A stretch of DNA of 64,000 bases from Variovorax sp. PAMC26660 (GTDB lineage Bacteria; Pseudomonadota; Gammaproteobacteria; Burkholderiales; Burkholderiaceae_C), in NCBI RefSeq assembly GCF_014302995.1, contig NZ_CP060295.1:1860001-1924000 (forward strand), in the 5' to 3' direction. The stretch's first letter is position 1, and every line of letters begins with the position of its first letter. The notes beneath the pieces are model-generated. The model was given only the letters and a program-made list of their open reading frames with translations. It did not search any database and was not told the DNA's origin. A program made the translations under genes and the position numbers. Shown here in pieces: positions 30,221 through 39,655 of the stretch.

Positions 30221-31331
30221 GACTTCAGCACCGCCCGCTGAACAGGGCGGTGGTGGCAACGGCCTGCTGTGGGTGCTGGTCGCGGTCGCGGTCCTGTTCG
30301 CCTTCCTGCGCCCGCGCGCGCCGATGGACTGGCTGAAGCTGGTCGACTGGCAGACCGTGGGCGCGCTCGCGGGGCTGCTCGCCATCACGCAGGGCGTGGA
30401 AAAGAGCGGCATGCTGCAGGCCACCGCGCAGCGCCTGCTTGCGCGCACCACCAACCAGCGCAGCCTGGCGTTGCTGCTCACCGCCAGCGCAGCGCTGCTC
30501 TCCGCGCTGGTGACCAACGACGTGAGCCTGTTCCTGCTGGTGCCGCTGACGCGCGTGCTGGCCAGCCAGGCGCACCTGCCGCTCGCACGGCTCGTGGTGC
30601 TGCAGGCGCTGGCCGTCAACGCAGGATCGGCGCTCACGCCGATCGGCAATCCGCAGAACCTTTACCTGTGGCACCGCTCAGGCGAAGGCTTCTTCGCCTT
30701 CATGGGAATGATGGGGCCGACCGTGGCCATCATGCTGTTCTGGCTCTTCGTTGCGACCTGGCTGCTGGTGCCGCGCACGCCCATCGCGCTCAAGGCCGAG
30801 ACCGAGCCCGCACCTGTGCAGCCGCGCCTGCTGGCGCTGGCGGGCGTGCTGTTCGTCGGCTTCGTGATCGCGCTCGACCGGCATTGGCTACTGGCCGGCC
30901 TGGGCGTGGTGTTCGGCGTGTTCCTGGTGTCGTACCCGCGCGTGCTGCGCGGCATCGACTGGGCGCTGCTCGCCATCATCGCGCTGATGTTCGTGGACCT
31001 GCGGCAACTGGCCGAGCTGCCCGCCATTGCCGCGCTGCTGGGGCAATGGCCCATTGCCGAGGGCTGGCGCGCGTACCTTGCGGCCATCGTCACTTCGCAG
31101 TTCATCAGCAACGTGCCGGCGGCGATCCTGCTGGACCGCTACGTGCACGACCTGCCCGCGCTCGCGGCCGGCGTGAGTGTGGGCGGCTTCGGCTGCGTGC
31201 TGGGCTCGCTGGCCAACCTGATCGCCTTGCGGCTCGCGAAGCTGCCGAACGGCCTGCGCGAGTTCCATCGCATCAGCATCCCGTTCCTGCTGGTGTGCGC
31301 GGCCTCGGCGCTGCTGCTGCGGCTGGGGTGA
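30207..31331 (+). CDS. SLC13/ArsB-like anion permease
   Basis: A polytopic protein of about 374 residues with about ten hydrophobic segments. The motifs VTNDVSLFLLVPL and NAGSALTPIGNPQNLYLW match the ion transporter superfamily (CitMHS, NaDC, ArsB). It likely imports an organic anion; the overlap with the acyl-CoA synthetase gene hints at uptake of that enzyme's substrate, which is inference. The start is uncertain: TTG 30207 overlaps the upstream gene, while GTG 30273 and ATG 30324 are also possible. Confidence 0.82.
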   Translation: MSAAETSAPPAEQGGGGNGLLWVLVAVAVLFAFLRPRAPMDWLKLVDWQTVGALAGLLAITQGVEKSGMLQATAQRLLARTTNQRSLALLLTASAALLSALVTNDVSLFLLVPLTRVLASQAHLPLARLVVLQALAVNAGSALTPIGNPQNLYLWHRSGEGFFAFMGMMGPTVAIMLFWLFVATWLLVPRTPIALKAETEPAPVQPRLLALAGVLFVGFVIALDRHWLLAGLGVVFGVFLVSYPRVLRGIDWALLAIIALMFVDLRQLAELPAIAALLGQWPIAEGWRAYLAAIVTSQFISNVPAAILLDRYVHDLPALAAGVSVGGFGCVLGSLANLIALRLAKLPNGLREFHRISIPFLLVCAASALLLRLG

Positions 31332-31379
31332 CAGGCGGGTAGCGCGGGAAGACAATCGGCCCTGTCCACGCGACTTGCC

Positions 31380-32069
31380 ATGCACACGCCCGCCCACACC
31401 CTTTCGCTGCGCGACTACAGCCGTTCGCGCGGCAGCCATGCGCACGATCATTTCCAGGTATTGATCGGGCTCGACGGTGTGCTGGAGATTGAGGTAGAAG
31501 GCCGTGGCACCGGCATCGGTGCCGGCCAGGCACAGGTGGTTGCGCCCGGCGACCGGCACGACTTCGAGGCGCGCGGCGATGGCAGCGTGTGCCTGGTGCT
31601 CGACACGCCGCATCCGCTGTGGGCCCGCTGCGTCGAGCGGGCGCCGGACCACGCGCCGCAACTGCATGCGTTGGCGCGCTATCTTGCGCAGTGCATGCAG
31701 CAGCCGGCGCATTCCGCGCTGGCGTTGCAGCACGGCCCTGCGTTGTTGCTCGAAGCCTGGAACCCCACGCCGCGGCCTTCCGATGCACGCCGCCGTCGCA
31801 TCGACTGGCCGGCGCTCGCGGCATGGGCCCGTGCGCGATGGCACGAACCGCTGACCGTCGCCGACCTGGCCGACGTCGCCTGCCTGAGCCCCAGCCAGTT
31901 CGCGCAGCGCTGCCGCGACGAACAAGGCCTGGGCGCGATGCACTGGCTGCGCACGCTGCGGCTGGCGCATGCGCGCGAGCTGCGGCTGGAAGGCATGGGC
32001 GCGGCCGAGACGGCGCGCCGCACGGGTTATCGCTCGCCTTCTGCACTCACCGCCGCGCTGCGCCGCTGA
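31380..32069 (+). CDS. AraC-family transcriptional regulator
   Basis: A 229-residue regulator. The N-terminal cupin-like sensor (HDHFQVLIGLDGVLEIEVEG) is followed by a C-terminal double helix-turn-helix (VADLADVACLSPSQFAQRCRDEQ, ETARRTGYRSPSALTAAL). Shorter than typical AraC proteins (about 290), with a compact linker. It lies 48 bp after the permease and may regulate it or the EamA exporter downstream. Confidence 0.88.
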   Translation: MHTPAHTLSLRDYSRSRGSHAHDHFQVLIGLDGVLEIEVEGRGTGIGAGQAQVVAPGDRHDFEARGDGSVCLVLDTPHPLWARCVERAPDHAPQLHALARYLAQCMQQPAHSALALQHGPALLLEAWNPTPRPSDARRRRIDWPALAAWARARWHEPLTVADLADVACLSPSQFAQRCRDEQGLGAMHWLRTLRLAHARELRLEGMGAAETARRTGYRSPSALTAALRR

Positions 32070-32079
32070 GATCCCGCTT

Positions 32080-32195
32080 TTCTCCCTCTCCCCCCGGGGG
32101 AGGGTTGGGGTGGGGGACGACGGCATCCACCGAAACGCGGCGCCTGATCGAGGGCCTGCCCCCATCCCAGCCTTCCCCCGGGGGGAGAGGGAGCA
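32080..32195 (+). repeat. Inverted-repeat element, copy E (G4-bearing)
   Basis: Same arms and orientation as copy A. The plus strand carries G5-A-G3-TT-G4-T-G5 at 32096-32116, and the right arm has the GGGGGAAGGCTGGGATGGGG form on the minus strand. It lies between the AraC and EamA genes, both on the plus strand. Confidence 0.85.
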
Positions 32196-32266
32196 AGACC
32201 GAGACCGTCGGTACGCGACGACGAACCGGCGTTGCGCGACGACCGCATCCCGTAGCCTCGCCCGTC

Positions 32267-33121
32267 ATGCCGTCCACGTTCTATGCCCTGCTCGCCATCG
32301 CGCTCTGGGCCACGCTCGCCTCGCTCGGCACCGTGCTCTCGCACCTGCCGCCGTTCCTGTTGACCGGGCTTGCGCTGGTCATCGGCAGCGTGCCGAGCTG
32401 GCCACTGGTGCTGGGCGATCACTCCGCGTGGAAGGTGCCGCCGCGCACGCTGGCGCTGGGCATCTACGGGCTGTTCGGCTTTCACTTCCTGCTGTTCATT
32501 GCGCTGCGTCATGCACCGCCGGTCGAGGCCAACCTGGTCAACTACCTGTGGCCGCTGTTGATGGTGGTGCTGGCGCCCGTGCTGCTGCCGGGCATGTCGC
32601 TGCGGCCGCTGCATGTGGTGGCGGCGCTGCTCGGGTTCGCGGGCGCTGCCATCGCGATCCTGGGCGCGCGCGGCGGTGCGGTATCGGCGCTGTCGGACAC
32701 GGCGGCCGGGTACTGGGGCTTCCTGCCGGCGCTGGGCTCGGCCTTCATCTGGGCCAGCTATTCGCTGTGGACGCAGCGCGTGCCGGCGTTCCCGACTGCA
32801 GCCATCGGGTTGTTCGGGCTGGTCTCGGGCGTTCTGTCACTGGGCTGCCATGCGCTGCTCGAACCGTCCGTCGCGCTGTCCGCGAAGGACTGGCTGCTGG
32901 TCGCGCTGTGCGGCCTCGGTCCGCTGGGCGCGGCCTTCTTCGTCTGGGACATGGCGCTCAAGCGCGGCGACGCGCGGCAGATCGGCATCCTGAGCTACAT
33001 CACGCCGCTGGCCTCGACCGCGCTGCTGCTCACGGTCACCGGGCGTCCACTCACCGGAACCATCGTGCTGGCTGCGGCGCTGATCATCTCGGCCGCAATC
33101 ATGGGCACGCGCGCACGCTGA
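32267..33121 (+). CDS. EamA/DMT-family exporter
   Basis: A 284-residue integral membrane protein with about ten hydrophobic segments in two repeats of the EamA fold (APPVEANLVNYLWPLLMV in the first, GDARQIGILSYITPLAST in the second). The family exports amino acids or metabolites. ATG 32267 is chosen because the hydrophobic N-terminus begins there. A terminator follows 14 bases after the stop. Confidence 0.86.
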   Translation: MPSTFYALLAIALWATLASLGTVLSHLPPFLLTGLALVIGSVPSWPLVLGDHSAWKVPPRTLALGIYGLFGFHFLLFIALRHAPPVEANLVNYLWPLLMVVLAPVLLPGMSLRPLHVVAALLGFAGAAIAILGARGGAVSALSDTAAGYWGFLPALGSAFIWASYSLWTQRVPAFPTAAIGLFGLVSGVLSLGCHALLEPSVALSAKDWLLVALCGLGPLGAAFFVWDMALKRGDARQIGILSYITPLASTALLLTVTGRPLTGTIVLAAALIISAAIMGTRAR

Positions 33122-33135
33122 ATCGTCCGTGTCCG

Positions 33136-33154
33136 ACGGGCTGCGCCCGTTTTT
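33136..33154 (+). terminator. Intrinsic terminator after the EamA gene
   Basis: Stem ACGGGC/GCCCGT with a 3-base loop and a TTTTT tail, shortly after the EamA stop. Confidence 0.8.
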
Positions 33155-33196
33155 GTGGCTAGAGTGGAGGCTCAGGAAAAAAAGGAGCCTCCATCC

Positions 33197-33520
33197 ATGG
33201 ACCACAAGAACAAGAACGATGACTTCGAGATCACGCCCAAGCTGGTGTTCGACCTGAACCTGGCGCTGTACCTCGACCTGGTGGCCGCACTCGAAGGCGC
33301 AGGCGCCATCACCTACCGCCAGATGGCCGCCCGGGTGCTCAACATCAGCATGGACGCGCGCGACGACGGTGAAGCCGGCCTGTCGACCGTGCTGGAAGGC
33401 GTCGCCAAGGGCTTCGCCGGCCAGGGCGATGGACTGTCGATCGAGTTGCTGAAGGCTGCGCGTGGCCTGCGCGAAGATGACGCGATGGGCGACATCCCGA
33501 TGCGGCCGGCCGCCGATTGA
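33197..33520 (+). CDS. Small hypothetical cytoplasmic protein
   Basis: A 107-residue acidic protein with no signal peptide or membrane segment. The core ITPKLVFDLNLALYLDLVAAL is helical and amphipathic, followed by QMAARVLNISMDARDD and a C-terminal helix. I do not recognise a family. AAGGAG lies 10 bases before ATG 33197, a good ribosome binding site, and the base composition matches its neighbours, so it is likely real. It stands alone between a terminator and the convergent NHL gene. Confidence 0.75.
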   Translation: MDHKNKNDDFEITPKLVFDLNLALYLDLVAALEGAGAITYRQMAARVLNISMDARDDGEAGLSTVLEGVAKGFAGQGDGLSIELLKAARGLREDDAMGDIPMRPAAD

Positions 33521-33546
33521 AAATCGACGACCGCGCGCCCGGCGGT

Positions 33547-34827
33547 TCAGGCTGGCGTGGGAAGACTGATTCGGCTGCGCACGCCTGCCCACGTGCTCAC
33601 ATCGCCAACAGGCGTCACCTTCCGGACCACGAAGTTGCCGGCATCCACCGCGTACAGAACGTTCTGTGCCGACATTGCAATGCCGCCCATCGTTCCGAAG
33701 CGGGCGACTTGTGCGCTGCCATCCAGGTAAAGGTCCGGCGCGAAGACGCTGTACCCCTCGCTGTTGTTAAACACTCTGGGGTACTGCGCACCGGCGTAGG
33801 TCGAGACCGTTCCATCGGGCGTGACCTTGCGAATCACATTGTTCCCCCGGTCCGCCACGTAGACGGCGCCATTCGCATCAACGGCCAAAGGCGAAGGCTG
33901 GTAGCTAAACCCGGCAACGGCGCCTTCTCCATCGAGGTAGTAGGGCCTGAGCAGGTTGTTGGAGCCGGCGAGTATCGTCACCACCGCCTGCGGCGTGATT
34001 TTCTTGATTCGCCTGTCGTCGTAGACATAGAGATTCTTCTTGCCGTCGACAACCAGTGCCGTCGGGTTCACAAACCGGGCGTCCGCGCCCACGCCGTTCT
34101 CGCCAGCCTCGCCGCCGGAGCGTGCCGCGAATCCACCGTCGCTCGGTGTTCCCGCGACAGTAGTGACTGCGCCGTTCGGTGCAACCTTGCGAATCGTCTT
34201 CTGAAAGTCCTCGATGAAGTAGACAGTCCCGTCGGCGTCTGCCGTCATCGCAGACGGTGCATCCAGAAGTGCCTCACTCCCAACGCCGTCCAAGTGGCCT
34301 CTTTTGCCAGCCTGTCCCGCCAGCACACTTGTCACACCCTGCGCATCGATCTTCTCGATAGTCGCATTGCCATAATTCGAGACATAGAGCGCGCCCTTCC
34401 CGTCAACCGCGATGCCACCCAGGTATGCGTCGTGCCATCGAAGAAGATTGTCCGGACCACCACCGACGGTCGTCGTCAGCGTCGACACGCTGCCTTCGGG
34501 CGTGATCTTCCGGATGACCGTGTCTTGGTCGGGCATCTTGTCGATCACGAACTGATTGCCGGATGGGTCGATGGCCATGGCGCCTGGCGAGACAAATCGC
34601 GCCGCCTGCCCGATGCCATCGGCATGCCGGGAAAGAGGCAACTCTTCCTCCTTTTGCGGCGATGCTGCCTTCTGTACGACCGATGTCGGCGGTGGCGGCA
34701 TTGCCGCCCCTGCACCGCCGCCGAGTCCCGAATTTCCGTCGCCGCCTCCGCCGCATGCAGCCAACAGCGTGGTTGCGACGGTGATCCACGCCGCACCGAA
34801 CCTCTTCCCCCGAACATTCAAAGTCAT
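33547..34827 (-). CDS. NHL-repeat lipoprotein
   Basis: A 426-residue predicted lipoprotein. The lipobox LLAAC places the lipid on Cys25, then a Gly-rich linker. The rest is built of repeated blades with the NHL pattern (AIDPSGNQFVID, IAVDGKGALYVSN, MTADADGTVYFIED, LAVDANGAVYVADRGNNVIRKV), so a beta propeller on the outer face of the membrane or in the periplasm is likely. It may bind protein or glycan ligands. It follows the pilus operon with an 88-bp gap on the same strand; a functional link is possible but not shown. Confidence 0.83.
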   Translation of the reverse strand: MTLNVRGKRFGAAWITVATTLLAACGGGGDGNSGLGGGAGAAMPPPPTSVVQKAASPQKEEELPLSRHADGIGQAARFVSPGAMAIDPSGNQFVIDKMPDQDTVIRKITPEGSVSTLTTTVGGGPDNLLRWHDAYLGGIAVDGKGALYVSNYGNATIEKIDAQGVTSVLAGQAGKRGHLDGVGSEALLDAPSAMTADADGTVYFIEDFQKTIRKVAPNGAVTTVAGTPSDGGFAARSGGEAGENGVGADARFVNPTALVVDGKKNLYVYDDRRIKKITPQAVVTILAGSNNLLRPYYLDGEGAVAGFSYQPSPLAVDANGAVYVADRGNNVIRKVTPDGTVSTYAGAQYPRVFNNSEGYSVFAPDLYLDGSAQVARFGTMGGIAMSAQNVLYAVDAGNFVVRKVTPVGDVSTWAGVRSRISLPTPA

Positions 34828-34915
34828 GACGCACTCCCTGTTGTGAAGAAAAACCCAACACAGATTTGCTCGCACGCTTCTCTCGGCATCGGGTGGGCCC
34901 CGTCGGACCCGGGCG

Positions 34916-35965
34916 CTACTTGTAGTCGAGCGTGAAGGTCGCCGTACCGTCCGCACGACCCGGCGTGACCTTGTCGCCAGTCTGAAAGTAGCGCGCGGTG
35001 TAGGGCAGCACATAGGAGCCATCCATCGACGGCCCCACCAACGCTTCTTCGCCGAATTTCACCGGCACGCTCTTGTCGTTCACCACCTGGATGCCCACGC
35101 CGGTGGCGGTGCTCGAACCGGCCTGCGTGAGCTTCAGCACACCCTGCTCGTTCGAGGGGTCTTGCATCGCATCCATGCGCAGATAGACCGTGTTTTGCGC
35201 GTTCTGCCCCGCCTTGCAATTGAGCTTGATGTTGAACTTGCGGTCGCCCGCTGTGGTGCCCTTGCCCTTGAAGCTGCTCTGCGGCACCTTGCCGAACTCC
35301 ACCGAGATGTTTCGCGAGCCCAGGTCCACCGTGCACGACGGCGTGATGATCGTGATGCCGACGCCCGAGAGAATGGTCGTCAGCACCGATTGCTGCGGGG
35401 GCTCCAGGCTGAAGTACCGGGTGTAGATCCCTTGTGCGAGAGGCCCATTGCCGGTCACGGGAGCGGTCTTGAACAACTCCACCCGAAAGCGCGATTTGGC
35501 GTCGAAGTCTCCGAAGGTGGTCGACGTCGAACGGTCATGCGGATACTGGTTGACTTCGGGCGCCGTCGTGCTGGTCCCGTCGTTGAAAAAGCGCGACAGC
35601 CGGATACCGACACCGGCTACGTCTGTGCTGAACACCTTGGACTGGCTGAAACCCGTCAGCTCGGTGCCCTGCAGCATGACGCCCTTCACATTGCCTCCCC
35701 CTGTGCACGTCCACGGCTGGTTGGTGGTACCCGCCAGAGGCAGGGGAAAGTCCTTTGGCGGGATGATCAAGGCGCCCACGGGCAAGTCGTTCGGAATGAC
35801 CACCCGACCAACTTCCATGTTGACGATTTTCTCTACGTAGCCCGGTGTGACGGTGCAGACGGCTTGCGCGGCCTGCGCGCCGAGCAGCAGCACGAAGGCC
35901 GGCGCGGCGAGGCGGACGGAGCGGCGCACGGCCTTCGTCGCGCGGAATGGATGGCTGCGGTTCAT
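34916..35965 (-). CDS. Chaperone-usher pilus tip adhesin/minor pilin
   Basis: A 349-residue pilus subunit. A signal peptide (Ala-rich, to about residue 35) leads to two domains: an N-terminal receptor-binding type domain and a C-terminal pilin domain that starts near CTVDLGSRNISVEFGKV and ends with the family's FTLDYK. Such two-domain subunits sit at the pilus tip. Start ATG 35965 overlaps the usher stop as ATGA. The ligand is unknown. Confidence 0.85.
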   Translation of the reverse strand: MNRSHPFRATKAVRRSVRLAAPAFVLLLGAQAAQAVCTVTPGYVEKIVNMEVGRVVIPNDLPVGALIIPPKDFPLPLAGTTNQPWTCTGGGNVKGVMLQGTELTGFSQSKVFSTDVAGVGIRLSRFFNDGTSTTAPEVNQYPHDRSTSTTFGDFDAKSRFRVELFKTAPVTGNGPLAQGIYTRYFSLEPPQQSVLTTILSGVGITIITPSCTVDLGSRNISVEFGKVPQSSFKGKGTTAGDRKFNIKLNCKAGQNAQNTVYLRMDAMQDPSNEQGVLKLTQAGSSTATGVGIQVVNDKSVPVKFGEEALVGPSMDGSYVLPYTARYFQTGDKVTPGRADGTATFTLDYK

Positions 35966-38631
35966 TCGGCTCCCTTGGATTGCACGGCACCCGACGCGGG
36001 CACCGGCGTGGACGCGGGCACTGGTGCAGCGCACTGCCCGGCCAGCTCGCGGATGGGCGGCGGACTGGCCTCCTCGGGCAGGCTGTAGGGCACCACGCAC
36101 TGGTCGCGCTCACCCTGGCCCCATCGCACCGTCAGGCGGCCGCTCTGTGCAGCCCCCGTCACGAAGGCCTGCCCATCGGGGCCGACCACACCGACCTCCT
36201 GGCCCGTCTCGCTCTCGATCTTCGAGCCCAGCGGCAGCATCTGGCCCTTCTGGTCGGTCAGCGTCATCAGCAGGCGGAAGCCCACCGAGGTCTCGAACTT
36301 CGCGACCACCACCGCGCCGCGCGTGGGCACCACCTCGGTGGCCGCGTTCTTCACCTCCACCGTGTCGCCCAGGTCGGCCGTGCGCAGCGCCAGCCGGTTC
36401 AGCCGGTACGGACTCAGGTTGGGAATGACCGCATTGCCCGCTGCGTCCGTGGCCACGCCCGGTTGCGATTCGAGGCCCACGCCGCCGGCCTTGGGCGCTT
36501 GCACCAGCCCGATCGTCTCGCCCAGCGGCTGCGACAGCGTCACGCCGCCGCTGTGCATCACCAGGCCGCCGGCCATGCCGAAGGTCGTCTGCCCGTAGCC
36601 ACGGCCCTGCGAATAGCCCAGATCGAAGCGACCTACCTGCGACAGATAGCTTGCGCTTGCGCTGCCGCTCGTGCCCTGGCCGCTGGCGTTCGAATGGCCG
36701 GTCGTCACGTTGTAGGTCAGGCGGCTGTCGTCGAAGGCCGAGCCGTAGACGCTGGCCTGCTGGGAGAGCTGGCCGTTGCTGTCGCGGTTGACCGAGTACA
36801 TCGCACTGGCGCGCGTGTCGCCCAGCGGAATGCTCAGCGTGAACATGATCTGGCGCGTGGCCGGCCGGTTCAGCGTGGTGCTGTGGTTGTAGAACACGCT
36901 GTAGCCGAACTGCTTGTAGCTGCCCGAGTAGCCCACCTGCGCCAGCCGGTCCTTGGCATCCGTGCCCCAGTAGCTTTGCTGGCGGATCGTGGCGAAGACC
37001 GAGCCCATGTTGCCGATTTGCTGCGACAGTTCGAAGCGCAGCTCGTTGCGCCGGCTGTTCAGGCTGCTGGGCAGCAACAGCTCCTGCATCTGCACCGCCT
37101 CCTGGAAGGTACGGTAGCCGCTGGTCGAGTAGCGGTAGCCCGCCATGCGGAAGTTGGTGCCCGAGTCGATGAAGGACTTCGAGTACAGAAAGCGCAGCGA
37201 CTGGCCGCTGTAGGTGTTGTTCAGGCGATCGACCGTGCGCGCGCTCGACAGGTCGACCGACACCGCGCCGAAATCGCGCATGTTCTTGCCCACGCCCGCC
37301 AGCAGCGACTGGTACTTGCCCGAGGCAATCAGCCCGCCGTACACCGAGAACTCGTTGCCCAGGCCGCGCGCCAGCGTGGCCTGCATGAAGGTGGGCTGCG
37401 CCAGCAATGGCCTTGCGCCGGCCGCATTGCCGTCATAGCCGTTGCGGTACTTGCCGACGGTGGCCGAATAGCGCCAGGTGCCCTCGCGCAGCAGCGTGGG
37501 CACGGCCGAGAAGGCCTGCGTGTACTTGGTCTGCCGGCCATCGGCCTCGGCGATGGTCACTTCCAGGTCGCCGCTCGATGCGGTGGGGTACAGGTCATCG
37601 ATGACGAACGGCCCCGGCGCCACGAAGGTGCTGTAGATGATGTAGCCGTTCTGGCGCACCGTCACGCGCGCATTGGTCTGCGCCACGCCGCGGATGGTGG
37701 GTGCGTAGCCCTGCTGGCTGTCGGGCAGCATCGCGTCGTCGGACGAGATCTGCACGCCGCGAAACGGCAGGCTGTCGAAGAAGTTACCTGGTGTGTTGCC
37801 GTCGCCGATCAGCAGTTGCCCGTTGATCGAGGCCAGGTCGCGCTGCGCATAGGTGTTGATGCCTTGCCACTTGCTCTTGCCGTCGATGCCACGGTTGTAG
37901 GTCGAGAAGTGCCGAAAGCGCCAGTCGCCGTAGTTGAAGCCCGCACGCAAGCCCGCGAACAGGGAGTTGCGCTGGAGGGTCTTGTTGCGGTCGGCGAAGG
38001 GGTTGCCGTCGAACGCGTTCTGCGGGGTCGCAAAGGGGTTCGTGTCGTTGCGGTAGTTGTCGCCGCTGTAGCGCGCGAAGTTGAGCTGATAGTCCAGCAT
38101 GCCGGCGGTGATGCCCTTGTCCCACTTCTCGGGGCCGACCGCGCCGCGTGCCGAGCGCTTGAGCGCCGCTTGCGGAATGCTGACGAACAGGCGCTGCTTG
38201 CCGCCGTCGTAGGTGAAAGTTGCATCGGGAATGATCGTTCCCAGGTCGACGCAGGCATCGTCCGCAGCGCTCGCCAGTGCGGGGAACACCGCCACGTTGA
38301 CGCCCCAGTCGTCGAGCATGCGGCGCGTGAGACAGGGCACGGCGTCGCTTTTGCCTTCCCTCTCGAGGAAGCGGATTTCGGTCTGCCCGGCGCCGCGCTC
38401 GTTGAGCGACACGTCGACCATGTACTTGCCGGCCAGCACGCGGTTGCCGAAGGAGAAGAGCGACAGGTCGGCATGCGGCTGGTCGCCGCCGATGCCAAGG
38501 AATTCCTCGTTGAAGCTGGAGCCGGCCACCTGCTGTTGCTGCGCATGGCCGGGCGTACCCAGTGCGCCCAGAAGGGCGGCACACAGCGTCAACCGGAACG
38601 GCGCGCGAAGCGCAGATGAAGAACGGCGCAT
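35962..38631 (-). CDS. Outer membrane usher protein (FimD/PapC family)
   Basis: An 889-residue usher. After a signal peptide (to about residue 30) come the N-terminal chaperone-binding domain (SFNEEFLGIGGDQPHADLS and FSFGNRVLAGKY), the beta-barrel with plug, and C-terminal domains ending in the Gly/Arg-rich GRLTVRWGQGERDQC. It secretes and assembles pilus subunits delivered by the chaperone. ATG 38631 is chosen for the signal peptide; an in-frame ATG at 38667 would overlap the chaperone gene. All pilus genes are co-oriented. Confidence 0.94.
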   Translation of the reverse strand: MRRSSSALRAPFRLTLCAALLGALGTPGHAQQQQVAGSSFNEEFLGIGGDQPHADLSLFSFGNRVLAGKYMVDVSLNERGAGQTEIRFLEREGKSDAVPCLTRRMLDDWGVNVAVFPALASAADDACVDLGTIIPDATFTYDGGKQRLFVSIPQAALKRSARGAVGPEKWDKGITAGMLDYQLNFARYSGDNYRNDTNPFATPQNAFDGNPFADRNKTLQRNSLFAGLRAGFNYGDWRFRHFSTYNRGIDGKSKWQGINTYAQRDLASINGQLLIGDGNTPGNFFDSLPFRGVQISSDDAMLPDSQQGYAPTIRGVAQTNARVTVRQNGYIIYSTFVAPGPFVIDDLYPTASSGDLEVTIAEADGRQTKYTQAFSAVPTLLREGTWRYSATVGKYRNGYDGNAAGARPLLAQPTFMQATLARGLGNEFSVYGGLIASGKYQSLLAGVGKNMRDFGAVSVDLSSARTVDRLNNTYSGQSLRFLYSKSFIDSGTNFRMAGYRYSTSGYRTFQEAVQMQELLLPSSLNSRRNELRFELSQQIGNMGSVFATIRQQSYWGTDAKDRLAQVGYSGSYKQFGYSVFYNHSTTLNRPATRQIMFTLSIPLGDTRASAMYSVNRDSNGQLSQQASVYGSAFDDSRLTYNVTTGHSNASGQGTSGSASASYLSQVGRFDLGYSQGRGYGQTTFGMAGGLVMHSGGVTLSQPLGETIGLVQAPKAGGVGLESQPGVATDAAGNAVIPNLSPYRLNRLALRTADLGDTVEVKNAATEVVPTRGAVVVAKFETSVGFRLLMTLTDQKGQMLPLGSKIESETGQEVGVVGPDGQAFVTGAAQSGRLTVRWGQGERDQCVVPYSLPEEASPPPIRELAGQCAAPVPASTPVPASGAVQSKGAE

Positions 38632-38650
38632 GGCGGTCTGGCCTTGCGTC

Positions 38651-39436
38651 TCAGCGCTTCGCCGCATCCGCGGACGGCGCGGGCGGCGGCACGAGTTCGG
38701 CCTTCACGGCCACGGGCGCGGCGGCCTCAGGCACTTTGACGAATTCTTCAGGCGTCTCGCCCCCGTAGTCGTTGAGCGTGGTGAAGTTCACCTGCACCGC
38801 CTGCGGCGCCTTCACTGCGGTCAGCGGATACGACATCTCGCCGAACGGCGGCACCATGTCGGCGTTGATCAGTTGCTGGCCGCTGTTGATGTTCAACGCA
38901 GTGAAGGTCACGTTGTAAGCCGTGGGATTGCCGACCTTGAGCACGGCGCCCTGGCCCTGTGCACCGGCGCTGACGGCCCAGGTGAGCTGCGCACGCGACT
39001 CCTCGGGCTTGCCGACCAGCTTCGAGGGGCGATAGAACAGCTTGATGCGGCTGCGCACCGCGATCTGCAGCACGTTCTCGTCCTTGGCCTTCTCGGGGAT
39101 CTCCTTGACGTTGAGCCAGAACACCGACTCGCGGTCTGCGGGCAGATCGCCGGCCACGCGCATGATGCGCAGGATGTTTTCCATGCCGGGATCGAGCCGC
39201 GACAACGGCGGCGTGACGAGCAGAGGGGTCTTGTTCTTGCCTTCGCCGGCATCGATCCAGGTCTGGACCACGTAGGGCGAGGTGCCGGTGTTCTTCACCG
39301 GAATGGAGGCTTCGCGGTCCTTCTCACCGAGGATCACGCGCGTGCCGCCGAGCATCACGCCCGCACCGGCGGGCCACTGCAGGCCCAGCGTCAGCAGGAA
39401 GGCGAAAGCCCACCGAAAGCGATTGTTGCTGCACAT
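38651..39436 (-). CDS. Periplasmic pilus assembly chaperone
   Basis: A 261-residue PapD-like chaperone with a signal peptide (to about residue 26), an Ig-like first domain with the conserved RVI and SRLDPGMENILRIMRVAG strand region, and a second domain. An Ala/Pro-rich tail lies at the C-terminus. It caps pilus subunits by donor-strand complementation and brings them to the usher. ATG 39436 gives a normal signal peptide; an upstream reading frame is unlikely to be used. Confidence 0.92.
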   Translation of the reverse strand: MCSNNRFRWAFAFLLTLGLQWPAGAGVMLGGTRVILGEKDREASIPVKNTGTSPYVVQTWIDAGEGKNKTPLLVTPPLSRLDPGMENILRIMRVAGDLPADRESVFWLNVKEIPEKAKDENVLQIAVRSRIKLFYRPSKLVGKPEESRAQLTWAVSAGAQGQGAVLKVGNPTAYNVTFTALNINSGQQLINADMVPPFGEMSYPLTAVKAPQAVQVNFTTLNDYGGETPEEFVKVPEAAAPVAVKAELVPPPAPSADAAKR

Positions 39437-39655
39437 AGAAAGAAAAATCCTTGGGTGGCGGATGGCACGCATGGAGCAACACGCGCGGCCCGGCACTGCG
39501 GCGCATCGAGGCACCGGCGGGAAAACAAAGAGAGGAGGAAATGCCGACGCCGGCCGGGACGCTTCAGTCCAGGCGCGGCATCAGGCATGAAAGGCACCGC
39601 CTGCCAGCCCGAAGCGGTGTGCGCTCCGGCCAGCGGCAGATGCCGCAGACGCTAC

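Noticed and set aside
28463..30649. Long minus-strand open frame continuing upstream of the GlsB-type gene
   Set aside because: Only the last 80 codons match a family and have a ribosome binding site; the rest is antisense to the acyl-CoA synthetase.
35947..38619. An 890-codon open frame opposite the usher gene
   Set aside because: Composition is that of a complementary-strand shadow; the usher frame has full family motifs.
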